The position numbers and the translations under genes are program-made. Below the pieces are notes generated by a model. That model searched no databases and was not told the origin of the DNA. It saw only the letters and a list, made by a program, of their open reading frames with translations. Shown piece after piece: positions 14,120 through 22,338 of a stretch of 38,061 bases of DNA. Each line of letters opens with the position of its first letter. Positions within the stretch are counted from its first letter, which is position 1. Location of the stretch: NCBI GenBank assembly GCA_900315765.1, contig ONAK01000012.1:1-38061 (forward strand). Reading direction: 5' to 3'. This stretch comes from an uncultured Prevotella sp. (lineage in GTDB: Bacteria > Bacteroidota > Bacteroidia > Bacteroidales > Bacteroidaceae).

Positions 14120-15700
14120 TTATTTAATGAGATTGCCGAGGATGTCGCGGGTGAGTTCCTTGGTGATGGTGCGGGTGGCGGCGCTAGTGGCATTCTTGGC
14201 CACGCGACCAGTGGTGGAAGTGCGACTCTTGGTTTTCTTGCCAGTCACCTTGTCGCTGACGTAGGTACCAAGTATGGTGGCGAAGGTGGATGCGACGGCA
14301 GTAAGGACGGCCTTTAGTACCTTGCTCATGATACCTGGTTTCTTCTTTTCTGCTTTGGCCTCTGGCTGCGGGATATCAATCTCGGTCTGTTGCTGCTCTT
14401 GCTCCTGCAGAGCGCGCTCTGCATCGGCCATCAGTACCTCGAAGGCACTCTCGCGGTCGATAGGTGTGTCGTATTTGCCATAGATACGACTCTGCTTGAT
14501 GATGTCGAGACGCTGTCCCTCGGTGACTGCACCAATCTGTGAGAGTGGGAACAGTATCTTGGCACGCTCCACCATATTGGGGGCTCCCTTCTCGTCGAGG
14601 AAGCTGACCAAGGCCTCACCTGTCTCCAGGTTCATGATGGCCTCGTCGGTCTTGAACTCAGGATTGGCTCTAAACGTATCAGCGGCTGTCTTAACGGCTT
14701 TCTGATCCTTAGGTGTGTAGGCTCTTAAGGCGTGCTGAACGCGATTGCCTAGCTGACCAAGAATATTCTCAGGAATATCTGTTGGACTCTGGGTGATGAA
14801 GTAGATGCCAACACCCTTTGAACGGATTAGGCGTATGACCTGCTCAATCTTATCGAGTAGGGCTTTTGATGTGCCTTCGAAGAGCATGTGGGCTTCGTCG
14901 AAGAAGAACACCAGCTTGGGTAATGGCAGGTCGCCAACCTCGGGTAGGGTGGAGTAGAGCTCTGAAAGCAACCACAACAGGAAGGTGGAATATAGCTTAG
15001 GCTGCATCATCAGCTTGTCGGCAGCCAATACGTTCATGATACCCTTGCCGCCCTCGGTCTGCATCAGGTCGTAGATGTCGAACGATGGCTCGCCAAAGAA
15101 CTTGTCGGCACCTTGGTTTTCCAGTTGGAGTAATGCGCGCTGGATAGCACCTACGGATGCTGATGAAATGTTGCCATATTTGGTGGTATACTCCTTGGCG
15201 TTTTTTGAGACATAGTCGAGCATGGCACGCAGGTCCTTTAAGTCGAGGATGAGCAATCCGCGCTCGTCGGCAATCCGGAATACGATGTTGAGTACACCGT
15301 CTTGTGTCTCGTTCAGTTCGAGCAGGCGCGACAGCAGCTGTGGCCCCATCTGCGAGATGGTGGCACGCATGGGATGGCCTTGCTCGCCGAACACATCGAA
15401 GAAGCGAACAGGACAACTCTGGAACTCCGGATTCTCAATCTGAAACTCGGGCAGGCGCTTCTCGATGAAACCACTCATCTTGCCGACCTGTGAGATGCCA
15501 GAGAGGTCGCCCTTCATATCGGCCATAAAGCAGGGTACGCCAGCCTGGCAGAATGTCTCGGCCATCACTTGTAGGGTAACGGTCTTACCTGTACCTGTTG
15601 CTCCTGCTATCAAACCGTGGCGGTTGGCCATCTTTCCTGTGATACTCAATGCTCCGTTAGAGCTATGGGCAATGTAAAGCCCTCTTTCCTTATCGAACAT
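14120..15700 (-). CDS. HerA-like helicase domain protein (DUF853/YjgR family)
   Basis: The 526-residue P-loop ATPase has Walker A GATGTGKT (33-40) and Walker [15 protein letters not shown] in the middle, followed by the [14 protein letters not shown] sensor segment. This is the YjgR/DUF853 family, related to HerA/FtsK-type hexameric ATPases. The precise role is unknown. The C-terminal 110 residues are charged, then alanine-rich with a weak hydrophobic segment ([18 protein letters not shown]), and Arg/Lys/Thr-rich to the end. An in-frame start 13 codons upstream exists, but [10 protein letters not shown] at 15700 fits the family. The -7 box at 15736-15729 overlaps the terminator of the upstream gene. 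Confidence 0.85.
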   Translation of the reverse strand: MFDKERGLYIAHSSNGALSITGKMANRHGLIAGATGTGKTVTLQVMAETFCQAGVPCFMADMKGDLSGISQVGKMSGFIEKRLPEFQIENPEFQSCPVRFFDVFGEQGHPMRATISQMGPQLLSRLLELNETQDGVLNIVFRIADERGLLILDLKDLRAMLDYVSKNAKEYTTKYGNISSASVGAIQRALLQLENQGADKFFGEPSFDIYDLMQTEGGKGIMNVLAADKLMMQPKLYSTFLLWLLSELYSTLPEVGDLPLPKLVFFFDEAHMLFEGTSKALLDKIEQVIRLIRSKGVGIYFITQSPTDIPENILGQLGNRVQHALRAYTPKDQKAVKTAADTFRANPEFKTDEAIMNLETGEALVSFLDEKGAPNMVERAKILFPLSQIGAVTEGQRLDIIKQSRIYGKYDTPIDRESAFEVLMADAERALQEQEQQQTEIDIPQPEAKAEKKKPGIMSKVLKAVLTAVASTFATILGTYVSDKVTGKKTKSRTSTTGRVAKNATSAATRTITKELTRDILGNLIK

Positions 15701-15728
15701 ACTATTTAATGTTTTTAGGTTACAGCTG

Positions 15729-15736
15729 CAAATATA
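15729..15736 (-). promoter_or_regulatory. -7 box of the HerA-like gene
   Basis: TATATTTG on the complement, 28 nt before the ATG at 15700. No TTG is found at the usual spacing, because that region is occupied by the terminator stem of the preceding gene. Confidence 0.5.
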
Positions 15737-15765
15737 CAAAAAATCCCGTCAACTTTGACGGGATT
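15735..15765. terminator. Intrinsic terminator after the M23 peptidase gene
   Basis: AATCCCGTCAA (15742-15752) and TTGACGGGATT (15755-15765) are perfect arms, giving about a 10-bp stem with a tight loop. On the complement it is followed by TTTTTTGTA. It starts 11 nt after the stop at 15777. Confidence 0.88.
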
Positions 15766-15776
15766 CTGTATTTTTT

Positions 15777-16712
15777 TTAGTTGTATTTCAAAATTTGTCC
15801 TGGTCTCAAGCGGATGGTCTTGCCAATGCGGTTGAGCTTGCAGAGCTTATCAACGGTGGTGTGATGCTTGCGGGCAATGGCCTGCAGGGTATCACCCTTC
15901 TTAACCTTGTGGAAGTGTACGTTAGGAGTTGTACGTGCGGGCGAAGCAATGGCCAGCTCATCATCCTGATCGCTGTCGCTTGTAGTAACACCACCAACAC
16001 CGCGCAGACGTGTGGCCTGAGCTGACTCTGAAGCATACTTGTGGCGGTTGAAGGTATAGAAGTCGCCTACAACATCCTGATTGCGGAAGTCGAACATCAG
16101 GGCTGGGTTCAGGGCTACGCCACAGAGACGAGTCTCGAAGTGGAGGTGAGAACCGGTGCTACGACCAGTGTTACCACCAAGTCCGATGGGCTCACCTGCC
16201 TTCACCTCCTGATTTTCAACAACCAGGTGCTTTGACATGTGACCATAGATAGTCTCCAGACCATTGTGGTGGCGGATAACTACATACTTACCATAACCCT
16301 TTGGCTCATATTTTACGATACGGATTTTACCACTGAAAGCGGCACGGATAGTATCGCCAATGTATACCTTGATATCGAGACCTTTATGCTGGCGTCCCCA
16401 ACGTGCTCCGAAGTTTGAGGTAACAACACGGCTGTCGGTAGGCATGTGGAAACCTCTCAAGTCGATGCGGAATGAATCGGGGAGGGCTGTTTCGCGATGT
16501 GCGTAAACGTTGTTCCAATCTTCGTAAAGGTCGGCTGATGGATTGTATTTCTCTTCCTGCTCAATGATTCTTTTGAGGACCATTGAGTCGACCGCCTTCA
16601 TCTTGCGGTCTACGGGTGCCTGCTTAGCCAACAGATCCTGAGCGGACGCGGGAACCGCTACAAAAGCTGTAAAAGCTAAAACGGCAAATTTCTTTATCTT
16701 CGTAATATTCAT
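15777..16712 (-). CDS. Secreted M23 metallopeptidase with C-terminal LysM domain
   Basis: The 311-residue protein has a signal peptide (1-24, ending VPASA) and a M23 endopeptidase domain (about 95-205) with zinc ligands H109 and D113 (HKGLD) and H191 in SHLHF, plus H158 in YGHMS. A LysM module (about 267-309, VKKGDTLQAIARKHHTTVDK) binds peptidoglycan. It should cut peptide cross-links in the cell wall from the periplasm. All zinc ligands are present, so it is probably active rather than a NlpD/EnvC-type degenerate activator. A TACCTTTG box lies at 16769-16762 and the gene has its own terminator. Confidence 0.92.
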   Translation of the reverse strand: MNITKIKKFAVLAFTAFVAVPASAQDLLAKQAPVDRKMKAVDSMVLKRIIEQEEKYNPSADLYEDWNNVYAHRETALPDSFRIDLRGFHMPTDSRVVTSNFGARWGRQHKGLDIKVYIGDTIRAAFSGKIRIVKYEPKGYGKYVVIRHHNGLETIYGHMSKHLVVENQEVKAGEPIGLGGNTGRSTGSHLHFETRLCGVALNPALMFDFRNQDVVGDFYTFNRHKYASESAQATRLRGVGGVTTSDSDQDDELAIASPARTTPNVHFHKVKKGDTLQAIARKHHTTVDKLCKLNRIGKTIRLRPGQILKYN

Positions 16713-16761
16713 ATTCTAATTTTGTATCCTTTTAGTTGAGTTAATTATCAAAAAACCGATG

Positions 16762-16769
16762 CAAAGGTA
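16762..16769 (-). promoter_or_regulatory. -7 box of the M23/LysM gene
   Basis: TACCTTTG followed by C on the complement, 49 nt before the ATG at 16712. No clear TTG is present 20 nt upstream. Confidence 0.55.
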
Positions 16770-16840
16770 CTAATAATGTATGAAAATCCGGAAAATATTG
16801 GGCTTTTTTGTTCACTTTTAACACTTTTGCCCTCTATTTT

Positions 16841-17866
16841 TTATTTTTTCAATTCAATATTCCCTTTATAGTCAATTTTTGCCTGATTATATGGAATATC
16901 CGATTCACTCAGGCGTTTCATCTCTAAAGCTACTCTTTTTTTCTTGTCAGTACGGGGACCGATCCCCTTGGCTTGAAGGAAGGAATGAATTTTCCCTTTG
17001 AGGAAGGATCCGTCCTTGTTTATGCTTATTTCCACGATGGGTGCATAGGCGGATATGCCTTTCAGATTAACGTTGTATGGTGTACAGAAGTTTCCTAAGC
17101 TATAGGCTATGAAGCGATTCTTGTACACCTCGATGGCACGAACTACATGCGGACCATGCCCGTAAATCACATCTGCTCCATGGTCAACGCAGAAGTGAGC
17201 TAACTGGCGTAGCGAACCGCGATTCTCTTCAAGGAACGTCTCGGTGCCATCAGGCAGATGCCTCTTGCTGCGCCCCTCGGCTCCACCATGAAACGAGACG
17301 ATGACCAGATCGCATTTTGCCACTAAATCGTCAACGATGCGGCCAACAGTTGCTAAATCGAGATGCTTGATTGTATAACTGTTGTGGCCAAAGGCGCACA
17401 AACCTATTTTCAAACCTTTCCGCTCGATGATAGCGCTCTCTGTGCGCCCCTCGATACCTGCATAAAGAATGCCTTGAGCATGTAATACGCGCTCGGTTGA
17501 CTCGATGCCCTCCAGACCAAAATCGTGGGCATGATTATTGGCCATGCTCATAAAATCGAAACCGGCTTCCTTGAGCAGATGACCATAGCTGGTGGGGGTA
17601 CGGAAGGCGTAAGAGTTGGGACCGTCGCCCTTGGTGCTCTCGCCACCATCGCAGATGGCGCCCTCAAGATTGCCTACGGCAAGGTCGGCATTTTTGAGAA
17701 TATTTTTCGTATCTTTAAAAAGATACCGACCATCGTGGGCAGGGAGCATGATGCTGGGGAAAGTGGTGCCCATCATGACATCGCCTGTCATGGCGATATG
17801 CAGCTCTTGCGCATGGCCTGCCATACAGCATGTCATGAACGTAAGCAAAAAAAGTTTCTTAACCAT
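16841..17866 (-). CDS. Secreted CapA/PgsA-like metallophosphoesterase-fold protein
   Basis: This 341-residue protein has a signal peptide (about 1-19, MVKKLFLLTFMTCCMAGHAQ) and the CapA (PGA_cap) motifs GDVMMG, NLEG, ANNHAHDFG, SFHGG, YGHGPHVVR and YSLGNF, in that order. The family is related to calcineurin-type phosphoesterases. In Bacillus, CapA helps export poly-gamma-glutamate, but no capB/capC genes are here, so a capsule role is not supported. It starts 5 nt after the NlpC/P60 gene stop, so the two are an operon and probably act together in the cell envelope. Confidence 0.9.
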   Translation of the reverse strand: MVKKLFLLTFMTCCMAGHAQELHIAMTGDVMMGTTFPSIMLPAHDGRYLFKDTKNILKNADLAVGNLEGAICDGGESTKGDGPNSYAFRTPTSYGHLLKEAGFDFMSMANNHAHDFGLEGIESTERVLHAQGILYAGIEGRTESAIIERKGLKIGLCAFGHNSYTIKHLDLATVGRIVDDLVAKCDLVIVSFHGGAEGRSKRHLPDGTETFLEENRGSLRQLAHFCVDHGADVIYGHGPHVVRAIEVYKNRFIAYSLGNFCTPYNVNLKGISAYAPIVEISINKDGSFLKGKIHSFLQAKGIGPRTDKKKRVALEMKRLSESDIPYNQAKIDYKGNIELKK

Positions 17867-17871
17867 GTGGT

Positions 17872-18426
17872 TTACAGTTGTATTCTTCTTGCACCTACAT
17901 AACGCTTAGCATAGCCTGAGTCTGTAGAGTTGCTGATCTTCACACCACTGTTGGTACTTGCGTGGATAAAAGTGAAGTTCTGCGTAACGGGATCCACATC
18001 GACCACGATGCCTACATGACCGACATTACGACCTGAACGTGGACTGGTAAAGAATACCAGATCGCCACACTGCAGTTCAGCGCGGGTAATGGGGGTGTTG
18101 CGTGCATACTGATCTCTCGATGAGGCTCCGATGAATACATCTGTCATCTGCTTGTATACGTAGCTTGTGAAACCAGAACAATCGAAAGCGCTTGGACCTT
18201 TGGCTCCTGAACGATAGCGTGTGCCAAGATGTGAGAAAGCCTCACTCATCAGCATCTCTGTTCGCTCGAATGCCTCGTTCTGATTGCTCTGTGGACCATA
18301 GATGAAATCGAAATTGCCAATCTCTGCTTCTTCCTCATCAGGAGCCTGATCAGGATTAACCTTTCCAAGAGCCATATCGCTCATAGAAAGCATCATCATT
18401 AGGGCAAATATAAACAATTTCTTCAT
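17872..18426 (-). CDS. Secreted NlpC/P60 (C40) cysteine peptidase
   Basis: The 184-residue protein has a signal peptide starting MKKLFIFALMMMLSM and a C40 domain from about residue 55. The catalytic cysteine is C83 in FDCSGFTSYV, the histidine is H137 in GHVGIVVDV and the third polar residue is H155 in FIHAS. It should hydrolyse peptidoglycan stem peptides. The frame is open 12 codons further upstream, but the TATCTTTG promoter box at 18467-18460 and the MKK start favour 18426. It is followed after 5 nt by the CapA-like gene. Confidence 0.91.
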   Translation of the reverse strand: MKKLFIFALMMMLSMSDMALGKVNPDQAPDEEEAEIGNFDFIYGPQSNQNEAFERTEMLMSEAFSHLGTRYRSGAKGPSAFDCSGFTSYVYKQMTDVFIGASSRDQYARNTPITRAELQCGDLVFFTSPRSGRNVGHVGIVVDVDPVTQNFTFIHASTNSGVKISNSTDSGYAKRYVGARRIQL

Positions 18427-18459
18427 GTCGATTGATCCGTTAGAAAAAGATTTCAAGTG

Positions 18460-18467
18460 CAAAGATA
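18460..18467 (-). promoter_or_regulatory. -7 box of the NlpC/P60-CapA operon
   Basis: TATCTTTG followed by C on the complement, 33 nt before the ATG at 18426. The -33 box is not clear. Confidence 0.5.
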
Positions 18468-18553
18468 AGAAAAAATTTCAATATATGTGCTCGGTAACAG
18501 CCTGTGTTAACATTGTTTAGGGTTCTTTTGTATAAAGATTGTTTGCGTTAACA

Positions 18554-20677
18554 TCATGAGATGGCAGCCCAATTGATGTTGGTTTTTCGCAGTTGGCGCA
18601 GTCGGTTCCAGAGCATGGCAAACTTATCAGACTTGCATTCCGGGTCTTCGTCAATGATTTTTTGCGCCTCGTCTCTGGCCATCTGTACAATCTGTCCGTC
18701 GCGTGCGATATCGGCTATCTTCAGGTCGAAAGCCACACCGCTCTGCTGGGTGCCTTCAAGGTCGCCAGGACCACGCAGCTTCAGGTCGGCCTCGGCAATG
18801 CGGAATCCATCGTTGGTGTCGCACATGATGTCGATGCGCTTGCGGGTTTCTTCGCTCAGCTTCAGAGGGGTGACGAGGACGCAGTACGATTGGTCGGCAC
18901 CACGGCCAACACGTCCGCGGAGCTGATGCAGCTGTGCCAAACCAAAGCGCTGGGCTTCGAGTATCACCATGACTGATGCGTTAGGAACATTCACGCCAAC
19001 CTCGATAACCGTTGTGGCCACAAGTATCTGAGTTTCACCGCTCACAAAGCGCTGCATCTCTTCTTCCTTGTCCTTAGGTTTCATGCGGCCATGCACCTTG
19101 CTGAGTCTGAATTCGGGGAAGGCTTCTTTCAGCACCTCGAAACCGTCTTCAAGGTTCTTCAGGTCGCTTTTGGCGCTCTCTTCAATCAGGGGGAAGACAA
19201 TATACACTTGTCGCCCTTCGCGTATCTGATTGCGGATACCATCGTAGAGTGATGTCATGCGTGAGTCGAACACGTGGGTGGTCTTGACTGGTTTGCGCCC
19301 AGGAGGCAGCTCGTCGATGACACTCACGTCCAGATCGCCATAAAGCGTCATGGCCAAAGTGCGTGGGATGGGGGTGGCTGTCATCACGAGTACGTGGGGC
19401 GGATTGGCACTCTTACTCCACAGTTTGGCACGCTGGGCCACACCGAAGCGGTGCTGCTCGTCGACCACTACAAAGCCAAGACGGGCAAACTGGACGGTAT
19501 CCTCGATGACTGCATGGGTGCCTACCAGAATATGGATGGTGCCATCCAGCAAACCCTCAAGAACCTCCTCACGGCGCTTGCCTTTCACAATACCTGTCAG
19601 CAAGGCTACACGCAGATTCATATCCTTCAGGAATCCCATGATGGTTTGCAGGTGCTGCTCTGCCAGGATTTCGGTTGGGGCCATGATGCAGGCCTGATAG
19701 CCGTTGTCGATGGCTATGAGCATCGACATGAGGGCCACGAGGGTTTTACCGCTACCTACATCGCCTTGCAACAGTCGGTTCATCTGGCGTCCTGAGCCCA
19801 TGTCCTTGCGTATCTCTTTGATGACACGCTTCTGGGCGCCTGTCAGGGGGAATGGCAGATACTGGCTGTAGAAAGTGTTGAAGACCTCGCCTACAGTAGA
19901 AAAAACATAGCCGCGAAACTTGCGACGCTGGTCGCTCGCGTACCTTAATATATTAAGCTGGATGAAAAAGAGCTCTTCAAACTTCAGTCTGAGTCGGGCC
20001 CGCTCCAGGTCTTTGGCATTCTGCGGATAATGGACGGTTCTTAACGCCTCGTCCCTACTCATAAACCTTTGGCAACGGACTACAGGACTAAAATCATCCC
20101 CGCTGTTAAGAATGAAAGGAGGGAGGGTTTCGGGTTGGGGTGGGAGCTTCTCGATAAGCGTTTTGGTGAGTCGTTCGATGGCACGCGAGTTGAGACCGCT
20201 CTTCTTCATCTTCTCAGTCGTATTGTAATACGGCTGAAGACCCATCGTAGAGAGGTCGACCTTAGAAGCATCGTCAAGGTCGGGATGCGTGAAATTGATG
20301 CGGTTATTGAATACGGTGGGTTTGCCAAACACCAGATACTGCACACCTATCTTATAATTCTGTTTGGCGTATTTGCCACCATTAAACCAGGTTAGGTCGC
20401 AGATACCCGTGCCATCGGTGAAGTGTGCCACCACGCGCTCCTTGCGTGGTCCCATGGCAAAGGTCTCGAAACTCAGGATGTGGCCCACAACCTGTACGAA
20501 TGGTATGTCGCCTGTGAGTTCGTGGATGGTGTAAATCTTCGAACGGTCAACATATTTATATGGATAGTATTCCAGCAGGTCGCCATAGCTGTTGATGCCA
20601 AGCTCGTTGCTCAGCATCTTTTTGCGGTTGGGCCCTACCCCCGGCAAGAATTTAATATCTTGATCAAGTATATCCAT
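18554..20677 (-). CDS. recG: ATP-dependent DNA helicase RecG, with repeat-derived insert
   Basis: The 707-residue helicase reverses stalled replication forks and branch-migrates junctions. An N-terminal wedge/OB domain (about 1-180) is followed by superfamily 2 motifs: LQGDVGSGKTLVAL (Walker A), VVDEQHRFG (DExH-type), MTATPIPRTL, and the RecG signature LHQLRGRVGRG near 595. Length is close to the usual 695-700. Residues 196-203 (FSPVVRCQ) are encoded by a half copy of the GCAACGGAC element (20072-20091) that is in frame, in the linker between the wedge domain and the helicase core. The start is 15 nt after another copy of the element (20693-20768). The gene is last in DJ-1-ispD-recG. Confidence 0.94.
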   Translation of the reverse strand: MDILDQDIKFLPGVGPNRKKMLSNELGINSYGDLLEYYPYKYVDRSKIYTIHELTGDIPFVQVVGHILSFETFAMGPRKERVVAHFTDGTGICDLTWFNGGKYAKQNYKIGVQYLVFGKPTVFNNRINFTHPDLDDASKVDLSTMGLQPYYNTTEKMKKSGLNSRAIERLTKTLIEKLPPQPETLPPFILNSGDDFSPVVRCQRFMSRDEALRTVHYPQNAKDLERARLRLKFEELFFIQLNILRYASDQRRKFRGYVFSTVGEVFNTFYSQYLPFPLTGAQKRVIKEIRKDMGSGRQMNRLLQGDVGSGKTLVALMSMLIAIDNGYQACIMAPTEILAEQHLQTIMGFLKDMNLRVALLTGIVKGKRREEVLEGLLDGTIHILVGTHAVIEDTVQFARLGFVVVDEQHRFGVAQRAKLWSKSANPPHVLVMTATPIPRTLAMTLYGDLDVSVIDELPPGRKPVKTTHVFDSRMTSLYDGIRNQIREGRQVYIVFPLIEESAKSDLKNLEDGFEVLKEAFPEFRLSKVHGRMKPKDKEEEMQRFVSGETQILVATTVIEVGVNVPNASVMVILEAQRFGLAQLHQLRGRVGRGADQSYCVLVTPLKLSEETRKRIDIMCDTNDGFRIAEADLKLRGPGDLEGTQQSGVAFDLKIADIARDGQIVQMARDEAQKIIDEDPECKSDKFAMLWNRLRQLRKTNINWAAIS
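20072..20091. repeat. GCAACGGAC half-element in frame inside recG
   Basis: GCAACGGACTACAGGACTAA matches the outer arm of the full elements base for base. Only one arm is present. On the recG strand it reads through without a stop. Confidence 0.85.
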
Positions 20678-20692
20678 ATTTTTCTTTTTTTG

Positions 20693-20768
20693 GCAACGGA
20701 CTACAGGACTAAAGGACTTTTTCTATCGATGAAAACAAAAACAGTCCTGTAGTCCTGTAGACCGTTGC
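20693..20768. repeat. GCAACGGAC palindromic element between ispD and recG
   Basis: Left arm GCAACGGACTACAGGACT (20693-20710), right arm ending AGTCCTGTAGACCGTTGC (20751-20768). Its last base is shared with the ispD stop codon (TAG, 20770-20768), and its other end is 15 nt before the recG ATG. Confidence 0.88.
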
Positions 20769-21478
20769 TATATTAATACTTCAGCAATCTTCATGTCATA
20801 GGGCGTGGTAATCTTGATGTTCTCGCGATTGCCTTCTACGAGGGTTATCTCGTAGCCAAACGACTCTACTACTGAGGCGTCGTCAGTAAATCCGTCGTTG
20901 TATGGCTGGCGGTTGGCGGCCTTGAGCAGTTGGATGTCGAAGGTCTGTGGAGTCTGTACTAGTCGGTACTGATCGCGAGGAACAGTCCTTGAGCCCTGTG
21001 GTCCGTTCTTGCGTCCCTCCGGTAGCAAGCGATCGGAGCTCGAGCGGCTAATAAGCTGACGTACAGTCTCTACTACAGGAATCACGGGGATGACAGCCTT
21101 GGCAGTGCGAGCCGTCTCGTAGCAGTTCCTGATGACTTCGATGCTGGGGAACGGGCGCACACCGTCGTGCACACCTACCACACCCTGTGCATCGTCTGGC
21201 ACCTTGGCCAGTCCGTTCTGCACAGAGTGGAATCGTGTCTGTCCGCCATTGGCCAGGGTGTATTCCACATCGAAGTGGTACTCCTCGCACAGCTGATGCC
21301 AATAGGCCTGCTGCGTCTCGGGTAATACTAATATAATCTGCAGTTCAGCAGAGTATTCACGAAATCGCTCGAGTGTGCGCATCAGCACAGGCTTACCGCC
21401 TATAGGCAGGAATTGCTTGGGGATATCCGATCCCATGCGCAGTCCCTTACCACCTGCTACAATAATGATATAGTCCAT
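20768..21478 (-). CDS. ispD: 2-C-methyl-D-erythritol 4-phosphate cytidylyltransferase, with repeat-derived insert
   Basis: This 236-residue enzyme makes CDP-methylerythritol in the non-mevalonate isoprenoid pathway. The CTP-binding motif is [16 protein letters not shown] (8-23), with VHDGVRP (103-109) and VQTPQTF (174-180). Residues about 144-162 ([19 protein letters not shown]) are encoded by a GCAACGGAC arm joined to a 43-bp module (20984-21047). They sit between the VRQL and SRTVPRD segments, where IspD proteins usually have a short loop. The ORF is intact, so the protein may tolerate the insert. The start is 16 nt after the element at 21495-21572. Confidence 0.93.
   Translation of the reverse strand: MDYIIIVAGGKGLRMGSDIPKQFLPIGGKPVLMRTLERFREYSAELQIILVLPETQQAYWHQLCEEYHFDVEYTLANGGQTRFHSVQNGLAKVPDDAQGVVGVHDGVRPFPSIEVIRNCYETARTAKAVIPVIPVVETVRQLISRSSSDRLLPEGRKNGPQGSRTVPRDQYRLVQTPQTFDIQLLKAANRQPYNDGFTDDASVVESFGYEITLVEGNRENIKITTPYDMKIAEVLI
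20984..21047. repeat. GCAACGGAC arm plus 43-bp module in frame inside ispD
   Basis: A diverged right arm (20984-21007, ending TGTGGTCCGTT) runs directly into the module GTTCTTGCGTCCCTCCGG...CTCGAGCGG (21005-21047). The same module is at 11369-11411, where it differs at only two or three positions by eye. Confidence 0.78.
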
Positions 21479-21494
21479 ATCCTTTCTTTTTTTT

Positions 21495-21572
21495 GCAACG
21501 GACTACAGGACTAACAGGACTGTTTTTTTTCTTCGGCGATTGAAAAAGTCCTAAAGTCCTGTAGTCCGTTGC
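21495..21572. repeat. GCAACGGAC palindromic element between the DJ-1 gene and ispD
   Basis: Perfect 18-bp outer arms: GCAACGGACTACAGGACT (21495-21512) and AGTCCTGTAGTCCGTTGC (21555-21572). Each is followed inward by a second AGGACT step. It is 6 nt after the DJ-1 gene stop and 16 nt before the ispD ATG. Confidence 0.9.
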
Positions 21573-21578
21573 TGAAAA

Positions 21579-22151
21579 TTACTTTTCCATTAAGTGCTTG
21601 AATCGCATGCCTTCGGCTATCTGGTCGGAGGTCTGCTTGTCGACCAGCTGCGACAGCAGCTCGTAAGCGTATGGGAATGCGGCGGCAGGACCCTCGGCTG
21701 TTGTCACGTTGCCATCAACGGTAACAAGGTCGCCGGTATAGGTTGCGCCAGCTTCGGCCAGCGCTTCCTCGAATCCAGGATAACAGGTGGCTTTCTTGCC
21801 GTTGAGCACACCGATAGCAGCAAGCACTACTGCAGGTGCAGCACAGATGGCTGCCACCTTCTTGCCTGCAGCAAACTGATTCATCACAGCCTTGCAAACG
21901 CCAGTGTGCTTGAACAGATTGCTGGCTCCTGGCATACCACCAGGGAGCATCAGCAGGTCGGCATCGTCGAAGTCGCCCTGCTCGAACATAATATCTGCCT
22001 CGATGTTTACTCCGTGTGCAGAAGTTACCAATGGGAAATCCATGATGCTAACAGTTACCACATCAACACCTCCGCGACGCAATACGTCGATAGGAATCAG
22101 TGCCTCTACATCCTCGAAGCCATCAGCCAGAAAAACATAAACTTTTGCCAT
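21579..22151 (-). CDS. DJ-1/YajL family protein
   Basis: The 190-residue protein has the DJ-1/PfpI fold. The nucleophile elbow cysteine is C103 in AAICAAPAVV, and the conserved acidic residue is in FLADGFEDVEAL near residue 13. LLMLPGGMPGASNL and TAEGPAAAFPYAYELL complete the DJ-1 subgroup pattern. Members act as chaperones or deglycases in oxidative and carbonyl stress; the exact reaction is debated. It is the first gene of the DJ-1-ispD-recG unit, with a TACCTTTG box at 22188-22181. Confidence 0.92.
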   Translation of the reverse strand: MAKVYVFLADGFEDVEALIPIDVLRRGGVDVVTVSIMDFPLVTSAHGVNIEADIMFEQGDFDDADLLMLPGGMPGASNLFKHTGVCKAVMNQFAAGKKVAAICAAPAVVLAAIGVLNGKKATCYPGFEEALAEAGATYTGDLVTVDGNVTTAEGPAAAFPYAYELLSQLVDKQTSDQIAEGMRFKHLMEK

Positions 22152-22180
22152 AATCTTCTTATTTAATTGGTTTCTGATTG

Positions 22181-22188
22181 CAAAGGTA
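22181..22188 (-). promoter_or_regulatory. -7 box of the DJ-1-ispD-recG operon
   Basis: TACCTTTG followed by CA on the complement, 29 nt before the ATG at 22151. The position of the -33 box falls at the edge of the ACAGAG-type repeat. Confidence 0.55.
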
Positions 22189-22200
22189 CAAATTTAATCT

Positions 22201-22273
22201 AACACAGAGGTACAGAGATACGGAGATTTTTAATAAAAAAACAAAAAACTCTGCAAGTCTGTGGCTTTGTGTT
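22201..22273. repeat. ACAGAG-type palindromic repeat, second copy
   Basis: AACACAGAGGTACAGAGAT at the left end is mirrored imperfectly by CTGTGGCTTTGTGTT at the right end. It is of the same build as 155-219. It lies between the divergent DJ-1 and GH3 promoters, and its right end contains the TTTG (22266-22269) nearest to the GH3 -7 box. Confidence 0.68.
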
Positions 22274-22285
22274 CTATATTTTAAT

Positions 22286-22293
22286 TATCTTTG
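22286..22293 (+). promoter_or_regulatory. -7 box of the GH3 gene
   Basis: TATCTTTG followed by CACC. The leader to the ATG at 22339 would be about 40 nt. The nearest TTG is 16 nt upstream, shorter than the usual 19-21. Confidence 0.5.
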
Positions 22294-22338
22294 CACCAAT
22301 TTACTGAAATTATTATCAAACTTTGTATGTTATCAACA

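Noticed and set aside
16841-18426. A poly-gamma-glutamate capsule locus, suggested by the CapA-like protein.
   Set aside because: No capB, capC or capE-like gene is nearby. The partner is an NlpC/P60 peptidase, which fits a general cell-wall role better.
21594-22166. A 190-codon open frame on the plus strand covering the whole DJ-1 gene in antisense.
   Set aside because: It mirrors the DJ-1 coding sequence, starts and ends with it, has no promoter box and shows no domain pattern. The DJ-1 gene on the complement has full motifs.
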